Shown here piece by piece: positions 35,669 through 44,406 of a stretch of DNA of 62,052 nt (position 1 is the stretch's first letter; the number at the start of each line of letters is the position of its first letter). The notes under the pieces are model-generated. The model was given only the letters and a program-made list of their open reading frames with translations. It did no database searches and was not told where the DNA came from. Both the position numbers and the translations under genes were made by a program. The stretch is from an uncultured Megasphaera sp. (GTDB lineage: Bacteria > Bacillota > Negativicutes > Veillonellales > Megasphaeraceae), in the NCBI GenBank assembly GCA_934202965.1, contig CAKPYN010000014.1, forward strand, positions 1-62,052, written 5' to 3'.

Positions 35669-35712
35669 AAAAAACTCTCTCTGTCATTTAGTCTATATGA
35701 CAGAGAGAGTTT
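35669..35712 (-). terminator. Terminator of the phn-type transporter operon
   Basis: A perfect 15-bp stem (35672-35686 / 35698-35712) with an 11-nt loop; the minus strand continues in a T run. It follows the phnE stop by 5 bp. Confidence 0.85.
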
Positions 35713-35717
35713 CCTTT

Positions 35718-37247
35718 TTATACAACATGATGGCGGCTCTTTTCAGAGATAATTTCTATACCCGCTGCAAGAATAATCATCCCCCACAGCAATGCGCCAG
35801 CTTCCGGCCATTTATATTGATTCATGGCCAAAATGAGTGGCGTACCAATGCCGCCAGCGCCAACCAGTCCCAATACGGCCGCATCCCGCAGATTGATATC
35901 CAGCCGATACAATATAGCCGCCGCATACGGTCCCCGCAGCTGCGGCAGTACGGCATACCGAATTGACGCAGCGATAGATATGCCCATTGCTCGATACGCA
36001 AAAAAAGGACGCATATCCATCACATCAATGGCAATCAAAAACCGTTTGGAAAGCAGCCCTATACTGCATACTAGCAATGTCATCACGCCGGCAAACGGCC
36101 CAGGCCCGGTAACGCGAATCCACATCAAGGCATACACAAAAACCGGAATCGTACGAATAGCTAATAACATCATACGAAACAAGATGGCTATAGGCCGCGG
36201 CATCATTCGAAAACTGGCAGCAAATGAAAATAATGCCGCAATCACAACGCCGCCCAATGTTCCCAAAAAAGCAATGCATGCCGTTTCATACATTAAATAC
36301 GGCACATCATCATGGGCTAAAGAAAACAGCATATCCACATCCGGCCAAATAAGGCCGCTCAGAATCATCTGGGCTGCATGCCATCCGGTCTGCTGTATCG
36401 TCCATGGCAGCGTAGCCAGCGAAGAAATAAATAATCCGATAAAGCCTATACCTATACTTGTTTTTACAAGCGGCGAAATCGCTGCCTGATGAGATACAGC
36501 ATGCCGTAGCCATTCGCTGATGCTTTCTGCTGTCACCACAACTAAAAACAGCAAAAAAATAATCATACCGACCTGACTATATTGCCGCCATGCCAGCTGT
36601 TCATTGAGAAGCAGACCAATACCGCCAGCCCCAACATATCCCAAAATAGCGGCATGACGCACATTTGCTTCTAACATATACAAGACATTCGTCACATATC
36701 CCGGCAGTACTGCCGGCAAAACCGTCCGCATAAAGGCTTTCCAAGGACCGCAGCCAGTTGCTTCTAGTGCCCGGGCAGATTGGGCATTCATCGTTTCCAT
36801 ATCTTCAAATCCCATACGGGCAAGAACCGCCGTGGTATATATTGTTAATGCTAAGGTACCTGCCAATGCACCTAAGCCAACCAAAAACGTACAAAACAAA
36901 GCCAAAATCAAGGCAGGAATCGTCCGAATCAAATGAATAATTCCTTTAAGCAGTACGCGCAGCCAGCCAATTCGATTGATATATGAATTTGCCAATACAG
37001 CTCCTAGTAAGCCAAAACAAGCGCCCAGCACCGTTCCGGCAAAAGACATTTGTATCGTTGCCCATAACGGCTGCAACACGACACTGCCATATGCCCAAGC
37101 AGGCGGTATCATTTGACCGGCAATATCGAAAAAGCGGCTGCCCCGTTTCAACAGTACCAAGGCCGAACTATGGGTCGTTATAACAGATAGAACACACATG
37201 CCTACAAAGGCAACCCATCTCAAGGCTGCTTTTATCTTATGGTTCAT
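35718..37247 (-). CDS. phnE: PhnE-type ABC permease, double fusion
   Basis: 509 residues, about twice the size of a normal PhnE. Two homologous membrane halves each end in the PhnE C-terminal signature: VGAGGIGLLL near the middle and VGAGGIGTPL near the end, each preceded by a coupling-type loop (ALEATGCGPWKAFMRTVLP, AMGISIAASIRYAVLP). The protein thus forms a pseudo-heterodimeric channel in one chain. I start at ATG 37247, with GGAGG 8 nt upstream inside the end of phnC; the frame is open 31 codons further. It overlaps phnC by 11 bp. Confidence 0.88.
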   Translation of the reverse strand: MNHKIKAALRWVAFVGMCVLSVITTHSSALVLLKRGSRFFDIAGQMIPPAWAYGSVVLQPLWATIQMSFAGTVLGACFGLLGAVLANSYINRIGWLRVLLKGIIHLIRTIPALILALFCTFLVGLGALAGTLALTIYTTAVLARMGFEDMETMNAQSARALEATGCGPWKAFMRTVLPAVLPGYVTNVLYMLEANVRHAAILGYVGAGGIGLLLNEQLAWRQYSQVGMIIFLLFLVVVTAESISEWLRHAVSHQAAISPLVKTSIGIGFIGLFISSLATLPWTIQQTGWHAAQMILSGLIWPDVDMLFSLAHDDVPYLMYETACIAFLGTLGGVVIAALFSFAASFRMMPRPIAILFRMMLLAIRTIPVFVYALMWIRVTGPGPFAGVMTLLVCSIGLLSKRFLIAIDVMDMRPFFAYRAMGISIAASIRYAVLPQLRGPYAAAILYRLDINLRDAAVLGLVGAGGIGTPLILAMNQYKWPEAGALLWGMIILAAGIEIISEKSRHHVV

Positions 37248-37992
37248 AGCCATGGCCTCCATACACATCGGCAAAATCTTTTTTATTCCATGCTTCAACA
37301 AACTCATCACGCATGATTTTTCCCTGCCTGATGCCCACAATGCGCTGTGAAAATTGACATGCCTGCTGTACGCTATGGCTGGTCATCACAACAGTCAATT
37401 CTTTTTTTTGCTGTAAGTTCTGCAATAATGACAAAATCTGGTGCGCTGTCCAAGGATCTAAGGCTCCCGCCGGTTCATCTGCCAGTAAAACAGCCGCATC
37501 CTGCATTAATGCCCTAGCAATCGCAACCCGCTGTTTTTGGCCCCCGCTAAGATGGGCTGCCATCTCTTGTGCTTTGTCTTCCAATCCAACTTGCTGCAAA
37601 CACTGCATCGCTTTCTCTTGATATGATTTGGGAAAACGGCCTGTTACAACACGCCAAAACGGCATATCTGCCAAGGCCCCATTTAGTACATTTTGGAGAG
37701 CCGTTGCTTCTTTAACTAAACAAAAATCCTGAAAAATCATGCCTATCTTTTGCTGTACTCTCCGTTTTTTGGTTCCGTGCAATGTATCAAATCGCTTGCC
37801 GTCCACCCACACTTCACCTTTTGACGGCTTTACCATACCATTAAAAAGCCGCAGCAGTGTCGTTTTTCCGGCACCGCTAGGACCAATAATAGACAGAAAT
37901 TGACCTTTAGGCACAGTCAATGAAACATCGGTAAGAATGGCCTGGCCTTTTTTATATTGTTGCCATACATGTTTTGCTTCTAACATATACAT
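37237..37992 (-). CDS. phnC: PhnC-type ABC transporter ATPase
   Basis: 251 residues: Walker A GPSGAGKTT, Q loop FQDFCLV, signature LSGGQKQR, Walker B LLADEPAGALD and H-loop TSHSV. PhnC-like proteins energise phosphonate, phosphite or related uptake, but the family also serves other ligands. The ATG shares a base with the stop of phnD (TAATG). Confidence 0.9.
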   Translation of the reverse strand: MYMLEAKHVWQQYKKGQAILTDVSLTVPKGQFLSIIGPSGAGKTTLLRLFNGMVKPSKGEVWVDGKRFDTLHGTKKRRVQQKIGMIFQDFCLVKEATALQNVLNGALADMPFWRVVTGRFPKSYQEKAMQCLQQVGLEDKAQEMAAHLSGGQKQRVAIARALMQDAAVLLADEPAGALDPWTAHQILSLLQNLQQKKELTVVMTSHSVQQACQFSQRIVGIRQGKIMRDEFVEAWNKKDFADVYGGHGYEP

Positions 37993-39011
37993 TATTTTAA
38001 TTCTTTCTGTACCGTTCGTTCACCATCATACTCTTCACTCTTTGCCCAATCATACCCTTTATGGCCTAATGTTTTTAATACCTTTAAGCCATCTTCTGTT
38101 TTGCCGATTTCAATTAATGATTCACCAAGGGCTTTGCGGAATCCTTCGTCCTGCATCACTTGAGATGTTTTGCTGACGCTGACTGTATCATTATATATTT
38201 TGCCAGTGACGCCAATCACGCCGGTTTGTGACCAAATATCACCGGTACCGCCAAATACAGACTGCCATTTATCTGCCATATGCGCACGAATATGTGAATA
38301 TGCTACCAATACATCGACTTGTCCAGATGCTAATCGTGCTGTAGACGTAGTATACGAATCAGATTGTACTACATGAGCTAAATCAGAAATCTTTTTGCCG
38401 TAATGTTCTTTCAAATACAAAGCCGGATATAAATATCCCGATGCCGAAGCCGGACTCATGACAGCCCACGTAAGATCATTTAATTCTTCCCATGTCGGCT
38501 GCTGGCCATTTTTTATTTTTTGCAGCACCGCTTGTCCCTTAGGACTCGGGCCAACCACAATAGCCGAACGATAATAGGTCACAAGATTGTTGGCAAAGGC
38601 TTCTTTAGATCCATTATTCCAAACAGTCAAATCATCGGTATCTTTATCAATGCCTTGGCGTAATGCTGTCAGCAAAACATCGACATCCTGATCATATGCA
38701 ACATAGGTCGCACCTGAAATAAATCCCATATCGGCACTGCCGGAACTTAACGCTTCCCCAACGGCACCATACGATGTGCCGACATTCATAGTTACCTTAT
38801 CAATGGTATAGCCCTTTTCTTTCATTTTGTCTTGAATCATTTTACCCAGCGGTTCTGTTGCCGTTTTCATCGTATCTGCATCCTGATAAGGGGATATGGC
38901 AATTTTCAATTCTTTGACATGCTTACTGTCTGCTGTTTCATTACTTCCACATCCACTCAACAGCAAACACGCCATAATACCCACTATTGTCAAGGTTTTC
39001 CATAATTTCAT
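37992..39011 (-). CDS. phnD: PhnD-type substrate-binding lipoprotein
   Basis: 339 residues from the ATG at 39011, with GGAG 9 nt upstream; five more codons are open. Lipobox LSGC is followed by the PhnD-like core: LKIAISPYQDADTM, VGTSYGAVGEALSSGSADMGFISG, YRSAIVVGP and SASGYLYPALYL. The class binds phosphonates or phosphite, but relatives take other anions and small molecules, so the ligand is open. First gene of the operon, behind a long structured leader. Confidence 0.87.
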   Translation of the reverse strand: MKLWKTLTIVGIMACLLLSGCGSNETADSKHVKELKIAISPYQDADTMKTATEPLGKMIQDKMKEKGYTIDKVTMNVGTSYGAVGEALSSGSADMGFISGATYVAYDQDVDVLLTALRQGIDKDTDDLTVWNNGSKEAFANNLVTYYRSAIVVGPSPKGQAVLQKIKNGQQPTWEELNDLTWAVMSPASASGYLYPALYLKEHYGKKISDLAHVVQSDSYTTSTARLASGQVDVLVAYSHIRAHMADKWQSVFGGTGDIWSQTGVIGVTGKIYNDTVSVSKTSQVMQDEGFRKALGESLIEIGKTEDGLKVLKTLGHKGYDWAKSEEYDGERTVQKELK

Positions 39012-39052
39012 TGCAAACCACTCCATTCTTACGTATATGCTATGATAAATAC

Positions 39053-39080
39053 AAAAAAAGAAGAGCTTTCCAGCCCTTCT
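39053..39080 (-). terminator. Leader terminator of phnDCE
   Basis: AGAAGGGCU (39080-39072) and AGCUCUUCU (39067-39059) form 9 bp with one G-U around a short loop, followed by U7. It lies 40 nt before the phnD start, upstream of the gene it would switch. Confidence 0.85.
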
Positions 39081-39251
39081 TCATCTATCAGCACACCGTC
39101 GCAAAGGGCATAGAAATACCACTCCACGGTCGATGCTTTGGCATCCTCTCAATCCGGTACACGGACTCCCTCGCAGGTTGGTCATTAATAGGCGTATACA
39201 TACTGCCATATAGCAAGACCAAGGCGCTCCCCTAAGTCTCACAATTAAACC
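39053..39251 (-). promoter_or_regulatory. Structured leader of phnDCE: candidate riboswitch of unrecognised class
   Basis: The RNA starts near 39251. Visible helices are UUGGUC/GACCAA (39222-39217 / 39183-39178), AGUCCG/CGGAUU (39167-39162 / 39156-39151), GAUGC-CAAA-GCAUC (39145-39132), ACCGU/ACGGU (39130-39126 / 39099-39095) enclosing GGUAU-UUCU-AUGCC (39120-39107). Downstream, GCCCUU (39109-39104) can pair with AAGGGC (39078-39073) of the terminator, giving an antiterminator that competes with the last aptamer-like hairpin. This is the layout of a transcriptional riboswitch. I checked the conserved cores I know (TPP, SAM, cobalamin, FMN, lysine, glycine, guanidine, yybP, THF, T-box) and none fits. 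Confidence 0.6.
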
Positions 39252-39257
39252 ACTTTT

Positions 39258-39286
39258 AGTATATACACCTGAAAATACGCTGTCAA
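39258..39286 (-). promoter_or_regulatory. Promoter of phnDCE
   Basis: A near-consensus promoter: TTGACA (39286-39281), 17 bp, TATACT (39263-39258). This strong promoter suggests that control happens in the leader. Confidence 0.8.
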
Positions 39287-39329
39287 TAAAATCAGCGAGA
39301 AATGTAAAAATTAGGTAAAGAACCATACG

Positions 39330-39366
39330 AAAAAGCCTTGTAAGTTGTAACCTTACAAGGCTTTTG
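39330..39366. terminator. Terminator of the trp operon
   Basis: AAAAGCCTTGTAAG (39331-39344) pairs with CTTACAAGGCTTTT (39352-39365); T runs on both strands. It ends the minus-strand trp transcript. Confidence 0.88.
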
Positions 39367-39432
39367 ATCTATCAACGCGATTGCATTTTATACGTACAAT
39401 ACACGTATACCCTCATCATAGTCAATGAAATA

Positions 39433-40215
39433 TTATTGATTGCCCCGCATGGTGGCTTCTTTCATGGATTTAACATACGCTTCGATATGAGGAGCTGCTT
39501 TAGTGCCGTATTTCGCAATGATTTTAACAATCGCACTGCCTACAATAACACCATCGGCATCGTGAGCAATTTTTTCAGCTTGTTCCGGCGTATTGATGCC
39601 AAAGCCTACGGCGCAAGGTACATCCGTCACTTCTTTTACTGTATCAATAATTTCCTTCAAATTAGTCGTAATCGTACTCCGTGTACCCGTTACGCCCAAG
39701 GAAGAAACAATATATAAGAAGCCTTCACCAACTTGTGCAATTTCTTTAATACGATCTTTGGATGTCGGTGCAATCATCGAAATAATATCAATGCCATGAG
39801 CTTTGGCTTCCTGTGCGCATTCCTGTCGTTCTTCAAAAGGCATATCCGGTATAATGACACCATCTAAACCGATTTCTTGGCATTTCGCAAAAAAAGCATC
39901 TTTACCATAATTATAAATAGGATTGACATATGTTAGAAAAACAAGGGGTACATCCGATTCTTTACGTACCATTTCAACAAGGCGGAATACATCTTCCAGC
40001 CGCGTATTTACAGACAATGCCCGGATATTCGCTTCTTGAATCACAACGCCTTCTGCAATAGGATCGGAAAAGGGAATCCCTATTTCTACTAAATCAGCAC
40101 CAGCTTTAATCATCGTCATAATATATTCATAGCTTTTTTCAATAGACGGGTCGCCGCCTGTCAAAAATCCAATAAATGCTTTGCCGTTTTTAAAGGCATT
40201 TCCAATCTTACTCAT
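39433..40215 (-). CDS. trpA: Tryptophan synthase alpha chain
   Basis: Splits indole-3-glycerol phosphate to indole, passed to TrpB by a tunnel. 260 residues from the ATG at 40215, preceded by GGAGGG at 6 nt; the longer frame starts inside trpB without a ribosome site. Catalytic Glu lies in ADLVEIGIPFSDP, the catalytic Asp in LDGVIIPDMPFEE, and the phosphate loop is in VGFGINTPEQA and DGVIVGSAIVK. It overlaps trpB by 8 bp. Confidence 0.96.
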   Translation of the reverse strand: MSKIGNAFKNGKAFIGFLTGGDPSIEKSYEYIMTMIKAGADLVEIGIPFSDPIAEGVVIQEANIRALSVNTRLEDVFRLVEMVRKESDVPLVFLTYVNPIYNYGKDAFFAKCQEIGLDGVIIPDMPFEERQECAQEAKAHGIDIISMIAPTSKDRIKEIAQVGEGFLYIVSSLGVTGTRSTITTNLKEIIDTVKEVTDVPCAVGFGINTPEQAEKIAHDADGVIVGSAIVKIIAKYGTKAAPHIEAYVKSMKEATMRGNQ

Positions 40216-41392
40216 GTAAATCCCTCCCTTTGTATCTTGCAATCGCTGCTACGTCTTTATCGCCTCGTCCGGACAAGCAAACAATCATACTTTCATCTTT
40301 GCCCATTTTCGGAGCTAACTGCATGGCTTCATAGACAGCATGAGCACTTTCAATAGCACAAATAATCCCTTCTGTCTTAGCCAGATATTCAAAAGCAGCA
40401 ACGGCTTCATCATCTTTTACCGGTACATATTGTGCGCGCCCGCTTTGATACAAGTATGCATGTTCCGGCCCAATACCTGGATAATCCAAGCCTGCTGAAA
40501 TCGAATATACTTCATCAATCTGTCCTTGGTCATTCTGGCAGAAAATCGACTTCATACCATGGAAAATACCAACTGTTCCTTTAGAAATCGTTGCGGCATG
40601 CAGCTTCGTATCAATGCCTTTACCAGCTGCTTCACAACCGATTAATTTAACATCTTTATCATTGATAAAATTATAAAACATGCCCATGGCATTACTGCCG
40701 CCGCCAACACAAGCAATAACCGCATTCGGAAGTTTTCCTTCTTTTTCTAAAATCTGCTGCCGTGCTTCGCGGCTAATAACCGATTGGAAATCGCGAACCA
40801 TCATCGGGAATGGATGAGGCCCCATGGTCGAGCCAATGACATAATGGGTATCGTTCACACGGCTAACCCATTCACGCATTGCTTCGTTTACAGCATCTTT
40901 AAGAACCCGTGTACCTGATTTGACCGGATGTACTTTAGCACCTAATAATTCCATACGATATACATTCAGGGCTTGACGAATCGTATCTTCTTCGCCCATA
41001 AATACTTCACATTCCAATCCCATAAACGCAGCGGCTGTCGCCGTAGCAACGCCATGCTGGCCTGCTCCTGTTTCAGCAATAACTCGGGTCTTACCCATTT
41101 TCTTTGCCAATAAGCATTGACCAAGGGCATTATTAATCTTATGCGCACCGGTGTGATTCAAGTCTTCTCGTTTGAGGTAAATTTTGGCACCGCCTAAGTC
41201 TTTTGTCATTTTTTCCGCATAATACAGCAACGACGGCCGATTGGCATAATTATCTAATAAATCTTGTAATTCCATTTGAAAAGCCGGATCATGTTTATAA
41301 TGATTATATGCTTTTTCCAATCGATGAATTTCGTTCATTAATGTTTCTGGTATATACTGACCACCAAAGGGGCCAAATCTTCCTGTTGTCAT
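40208..41392 (-). CDS. trpB: Tryptophan synthase beta chain
   Basis: PLP enzyme of 394 residues that joins indole with serine. Start region FGPFGGQYIPETLM, PLP Lys in LNHTGAHKINNALGQ, catalytic Glu in AETGAGQHGVA, and the phosphate-binding CVGGGSNAMG are all present. Its ATG overlaps the trpF stop by 4 bp (ATGA). Confidence 0.97.
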   Translation of the reverse strand: MTTGRFGPFGGQYIPETLMNEIHRLEKAYNHYKHDPAFQMELQDLLDNYANRPSLLYYAEKMTKDLGGAKIYLKREDLNHTGAHKINNALGQCLLAKKMGKTRVIAETGAGQHGVATATAAAFMGLECEVFMGEEDTIRQALNVYRMELLGAKVHPVKSGTRVLKDAVNEAMREWVSRVNDTHYVIGSTMGPHPFPMMVRDFQSVISREARQQILEKEGKLPNAVIACVGGGSNAMGMFYNFINDKDVKLIGCEAAGKGIDTKLHAATISKGTVGIFHGMKSIFCQNDQGQIDEVYSISAGLDYPGIGPEHAYLYQSGRAQYVPVKDDEAVAAFEYLAKTEGIICAIESAHAVYEAMQLAPKMGKDESMIVCLSGRGDKDVAAIARYKGRDLHE

Positions 41393-42006
41393 TTTATTCC
41401 CTCCTGTGACGCTGCACGACGTACATGCGCCATAAATGTTTTTATTTTTTCTTTATCTTTGACGCCGTTCGTTTCTATGCCACTGCTGACATCTACTGCA
41501 TACGGATGATACGAAAAAGCCTGTCCTACATTTGATGTTGTCAGGCCGCCAGCGAGAAAATACGGTCTTGTCATAGACTGCAGCACGGACCAATCAAAAG
41601 GCTGCCCAGTTCCGCCTGCACCTTGGTCCAGTAAGATATAATCAGCTGGACTTTGCTGGGCTTTTTCTGCATCTTCTATGGTGCATATTGAAAAAGCTTG
41701 TATTACCGGTACTTGTACATATTGCCGCAATTGCTGTATATAGGAATCATCCTCCTGTCCATGGAGTTGTACAAGCTGAATCGTTCCGTTTTGCACCAAT
41801 GCCGTAATATGCGCTATCGGTTCATTGACAAATACGCCTACAGCAGGAATCGTTTCAGATAATTGATTTCGCAACTGCTGTGCCGTTTCATCGGTAATGC
41901 GTCGTTTGGTGCCGGCAAAGACAAAACCTGCATAGTCTGGCTGAAATTCATTAGCCCATGCTATATCGCATTCTCGTTTCAGGCCGCAAAGTTTAATTTT
42001 CGTCAT
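41389..42006 (-). CDS. trpF: Phosphoribosylanthranilate isomerase
   Basis: TIM barrel of 205 residues from ATG 42006 (AGGAAA 5 nt upstream, inside trpC). The catalytic Cys is in KIKLCGLKRE, the catalytic Asp in LLDQGAGGTGQPFDW, and phosphate binding is in FLAGGLTTSNV and VDVSSGIET. The open frame runs 14 codons further into trpC, but that start is unlikely. It overlaps trpC by 14 bp. Confidence 0.94.
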   Translation of the reverse strand: MTKIKLCGLKRECDIAWANEFQPDYAGFVFAGTKRRITDETAQQLRNQLSETIPAVGVFVNEPIAHITALVQNGTIQLVQLHGQEDDSYIQQLRQYVQVPVIQAFSICTIEDAEKAQQSPADYILLDQGAGGTGQPFDWSVLQSMTRPYFLAGGLTTSNVGQAFSYHPYAVDVSSGIETNGVKDKEKIKTFMAHVRRAASQEGIK

Positions 42007-42787
42007 GTCCATTTCCTGCCAATTTCTGCAGCATGCCTTTTTTATCATTACTCCGCATCAACGTTTCGCCAATCAATACCGCATCCACACCAAATTGTCG
42101 TAGCTGCGCTGTATCTGCAGTGGTTTTGATGCCGCTTTCAGCAATAAATAGGACTGAATCAGGAACCAATTTTCGCAACCGGCGGCTATTATCTAAGGAT
42201 ACGGTAAAATCTTTTAAATTACGATTATTGACGCCAATAACACGGACTCCCGCAGCAATTGCCCGATGAACTTCTTCTTCATCATGAGCTTCTACCAACG
42301 CAGACAAGCCTAAGGAATCAGCTAATTGAAAGAATCGAGATAAGGTCTGATCATCAAGAATCGCGCATATCAATAAAATAGCGGAGGCACCAATCGCTCT
42401 GGCTTCATAAATTTGATATTCATCAATGATGAAATCTTTACGCAGTACCGGTATGTGAACCGCTGCAGCAATTTTCTGTAAATATGCTGCACTTCCTTGA
42501 AAATAATCTCGTTCTGTCAAAACAGAAATGGCCGATGCTCCTGATTTTTCATATTCTTTAGCAATGGCTAGATAGGGAAAATCCGGAGCAATCAGTCCTT
42601 TTGACGGCGAAGCTCGTTTGACTTCACAAATAAACGACAATCCCGTTTCCGATAGTTTTTGTTCAAACGGATAATTTTCTTTTTTAGGAACTGCCAACGC
42701 ACGCTGTTTCATTTCTTCCAACGAAACATTCTTTTTATCTTCCCGCAGTCGTTTTACCACAGCTGCCGTAATGTCATCGAGTATCAT
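41993..42787 (-). CDS. trpC: Indole-3-glycerol phosphate synthase
   Basis: 264 residues, monofunctional. FICEVKRASPSKGLIA carries the catalytic Lys and substrate-binding loop; the second catalytic Lys is in VLRKDFIID, EAHDEEEV and NNRNLKDF follow, and the phosphate site is FIAESGIKT. It lies 8 bp after trpD. Confidence 0.96.
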   Translation of the reverse strand: MILDDITAAVVKRLREDKKNVSLEEMKQRALAVPKKENYPFEQKLSETGLSFICEVKRASPSKGLIAPDFPYLAIAKEYEKSGASAISVLTERDYFQGSAAYLQKIAAAVHIPVLRKDFIIDEYQIYEARAIGASAILLICAILDDQTLSRFFQLADSLGLSALVEAHDEEEVHRAIAAGVRVIGVNNRNLKDFTVSLDNSRRLRKLVPDSVLFIAESGIKTTADTAQLRQFGVDAVLIGETLMRSNDKKGMLQKLAGNGHDEN

Positions 42788-42795
42788 AGGACCTC

Positions 42796-43809
42796 CTAAT
42801 TTTCCTGCTGGCTTAACGTAATAAACGTTTGCAGTGTTTCATAGGCCTTACCGCAGTCAATTAACTGTTCTGCCAGTCGAACGCCTTGTTCCAATGTAGA
42901 TGCTTTACCGGCTACATACAAGCCGGCTCCGGCATTCAAAACAACTGCCGTGCGCCGTGTACTTTGTTCGCCTTGCAAAACGCTTCGTGTAATTGCTGCA
43001 TTTTCCTGCGGTGTGCCGCCGACAATGTCGGATTTTTTACCGCGTACTAAGCCAAACTGTTCCGGTTCAATCGTATAGGTTTTAAATGTATCGCCCGTAA
43101 ATTCACATACTTTTGTCGGAGCAGATGCGGATATTTCATCCATTCTATCCGTGCCAAATACAGCCATTCCTTTTTTTACTCCTAAGTCATGCAGCACATG
43201 GGCAAGCGGTTCTACTAATGCTTCATCATATACACCTAATACTTGATGATCCGCATGAGCCGGATTGGTAAGCGGCCCCAATACATTGAATACGGTCGGA
43301 ATGCTTAGTTCTTTGCGAACAGGTCCTACATATTTCATCGCTTTATGATAGCGTTGGGCAAAGAAAAAGCAAAATCCCACACGATTCAGTAAATCAACAC
43401 AACCTTCCGGTTCCAAGCTGATCTGCGTACCTAAGGCTTCTAACACATCTGCTGCTCCGCTTTTTGATGTAGCTGCCCGATTGCCATGTTTGGCAACCTT
43501 GCATCCGCCGGCTGCGCAGACAAAACTGGATGTTGTCGAAATATTAAAGGAATTGGATTTATCACCACCGGTCCCTACAATTTCCAATAAGCCTACCGGT
43601 GCCTGAACTGCTGTCGCATGCGACCGCATAGCCCGAGCGCATGCCGTAATTTCCTCAATGGTTGCCCCCTTAGCCTGCAGTGCTGTTAAAAAAGCAGCTG
43701 TCTGAATGGGCGTCGTTTGTCCATTCATAACTTCATCAATGACCTGCTGTGTTTCGCTTCCTGTTAAATCGTTATGTTTTACCAGTTTTGCAGTCATTTC
43801 TTGTATCAT
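42796..43809 (-). CDS. trpD: Anthranilate phosphoribosyltransferase
   Basis: 337 residues, with the PRPP loop VGTGGDKSNSFNIST, the anthranilate-binding KHGNRAATSKSGAADVLEAL, the metal-binding DRMDEIS and the NVLGPLTNPA motif. It is not fused to the TrpG amidotransferase; that is a separate gene 24 bp upstream. AGGAGGGG precedes the ATG. Confidence 0.96.
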   Translation of the reverse strand: MIQEMTAKLVKHNDLTGSETQQVIDEVMNGQTTPIQTAAFLTALQAKGATIEEITACARAMRSHATAVQAPVGLLEIVGTGGDKSNSFNISTTSSFVCAAGGCKVAKHGNRAATSKSGAADVLEALGTQISLEPEGCVDLLNRVGFCFFFAQRYHKAMKYVGPVRKELSIPTVFNVLGPLTNPAHADHQVLGVYDEALVEPLAHVLHDLGVKKGMAVFGTDRMDEISASAPTKVCEFTGDTFKTYTIEPEQFGLVRGKKSDIVGGTPQENAAITRSVLQGEQSTRRTAVVLNAGAGLYVAGKASTLEQGVRLAEQLIDCGKAYETLQTFITLSQQEN

Positions 43810-43833
43810 CAGTACCCCTCCTATATCGCCCTG

Positions 43834-44406
43834 TTACTTGGTAATTTGCAGAAAATTCTGAATAATAATTGGCCCTTGCGGCGTCAAAATAGACTCAGGA
43901 TGAAATTGTAAGCCATACAGCGGATATGTTTTATGACCCACTGCCATGATTTCTTTATCAGCCGTTTCAGCCAATACGTTTAATTCATCCGGTAATGTCG
44001 CTGCATCAGCAGCCAGCGAATGGTATCGTCCTACATCAAATTTCTTGGGCAAGCCTTTAAAAAGAGGGCTGTCTGTAACGATAGTAGCAACAGATTGTTT
44101 GCCATGCATTAATTGTTTTGCATAGGTAATGGTACCACCAAAGGCTTCGCAAATGGCTTGATGCCCCAGGCAAACGCCCAGCAGCGGAATTTTACCGGCA
44201 AAATAAAGAATAGCTTGTTCACAAATACCGGCTTCAGACGGACGTCCCGGTCCGGGCGATACAACAATATGGTCCGGATGCATCGCTTCTATCGCTTCAA
44301 TTGTTTTTTCATCATTTCTTACTACGGCAATATCCATATCAAACTGTCCCAGCAACTGATAGAGGTTGTAGGAAAAGCTATCATAATTATCAATCAGTAC
44401 AATCAT
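43834..44406 (-). CDS. trpG: Anthranilate synthase glutaminase component
   Basis: 190-residue class I amidotransferase: DNYDSFSYNLYQ, VSPGPGRPSEAG, nucleophile Cys in LGVCLGHQAICEAFGG and His-x-Glu in LQFHPESILTPQG. It provides ammonia to TrpE. In many Bacillota such a subunit also serves folate (PabA); no pabB is present here. Its ATG shares one base with the trpE stop. Confidence 0.93.
   Translation of the reverse strand: MIVLIDNYDSFSYNLYQLLGQFDMDIAVVRNDEKTIEAIEAMHPDHIVVSPGPGRPSEAGICEQAILYFAGKIPLLGVCLGHQAICEAFGGTITYAKQLMHGKQSVATIVTDSPLFKGLPKKFDVGRYHSLAADAATLPDELNVLAETADKEIMAVGHKTYPLYGLQFHPESILTPQGPIIIQNFLQITK

Noticed and set aside
39053..39251. TPP riboswitch in the phn leader
   Set aside because: AGGGGAGC and UUGAGAGGAUGCC resemble the 5' TPP core, but the required CUGAUCUGGAUAAUGCCAGCGUAGGGA-type 3' core is absent.
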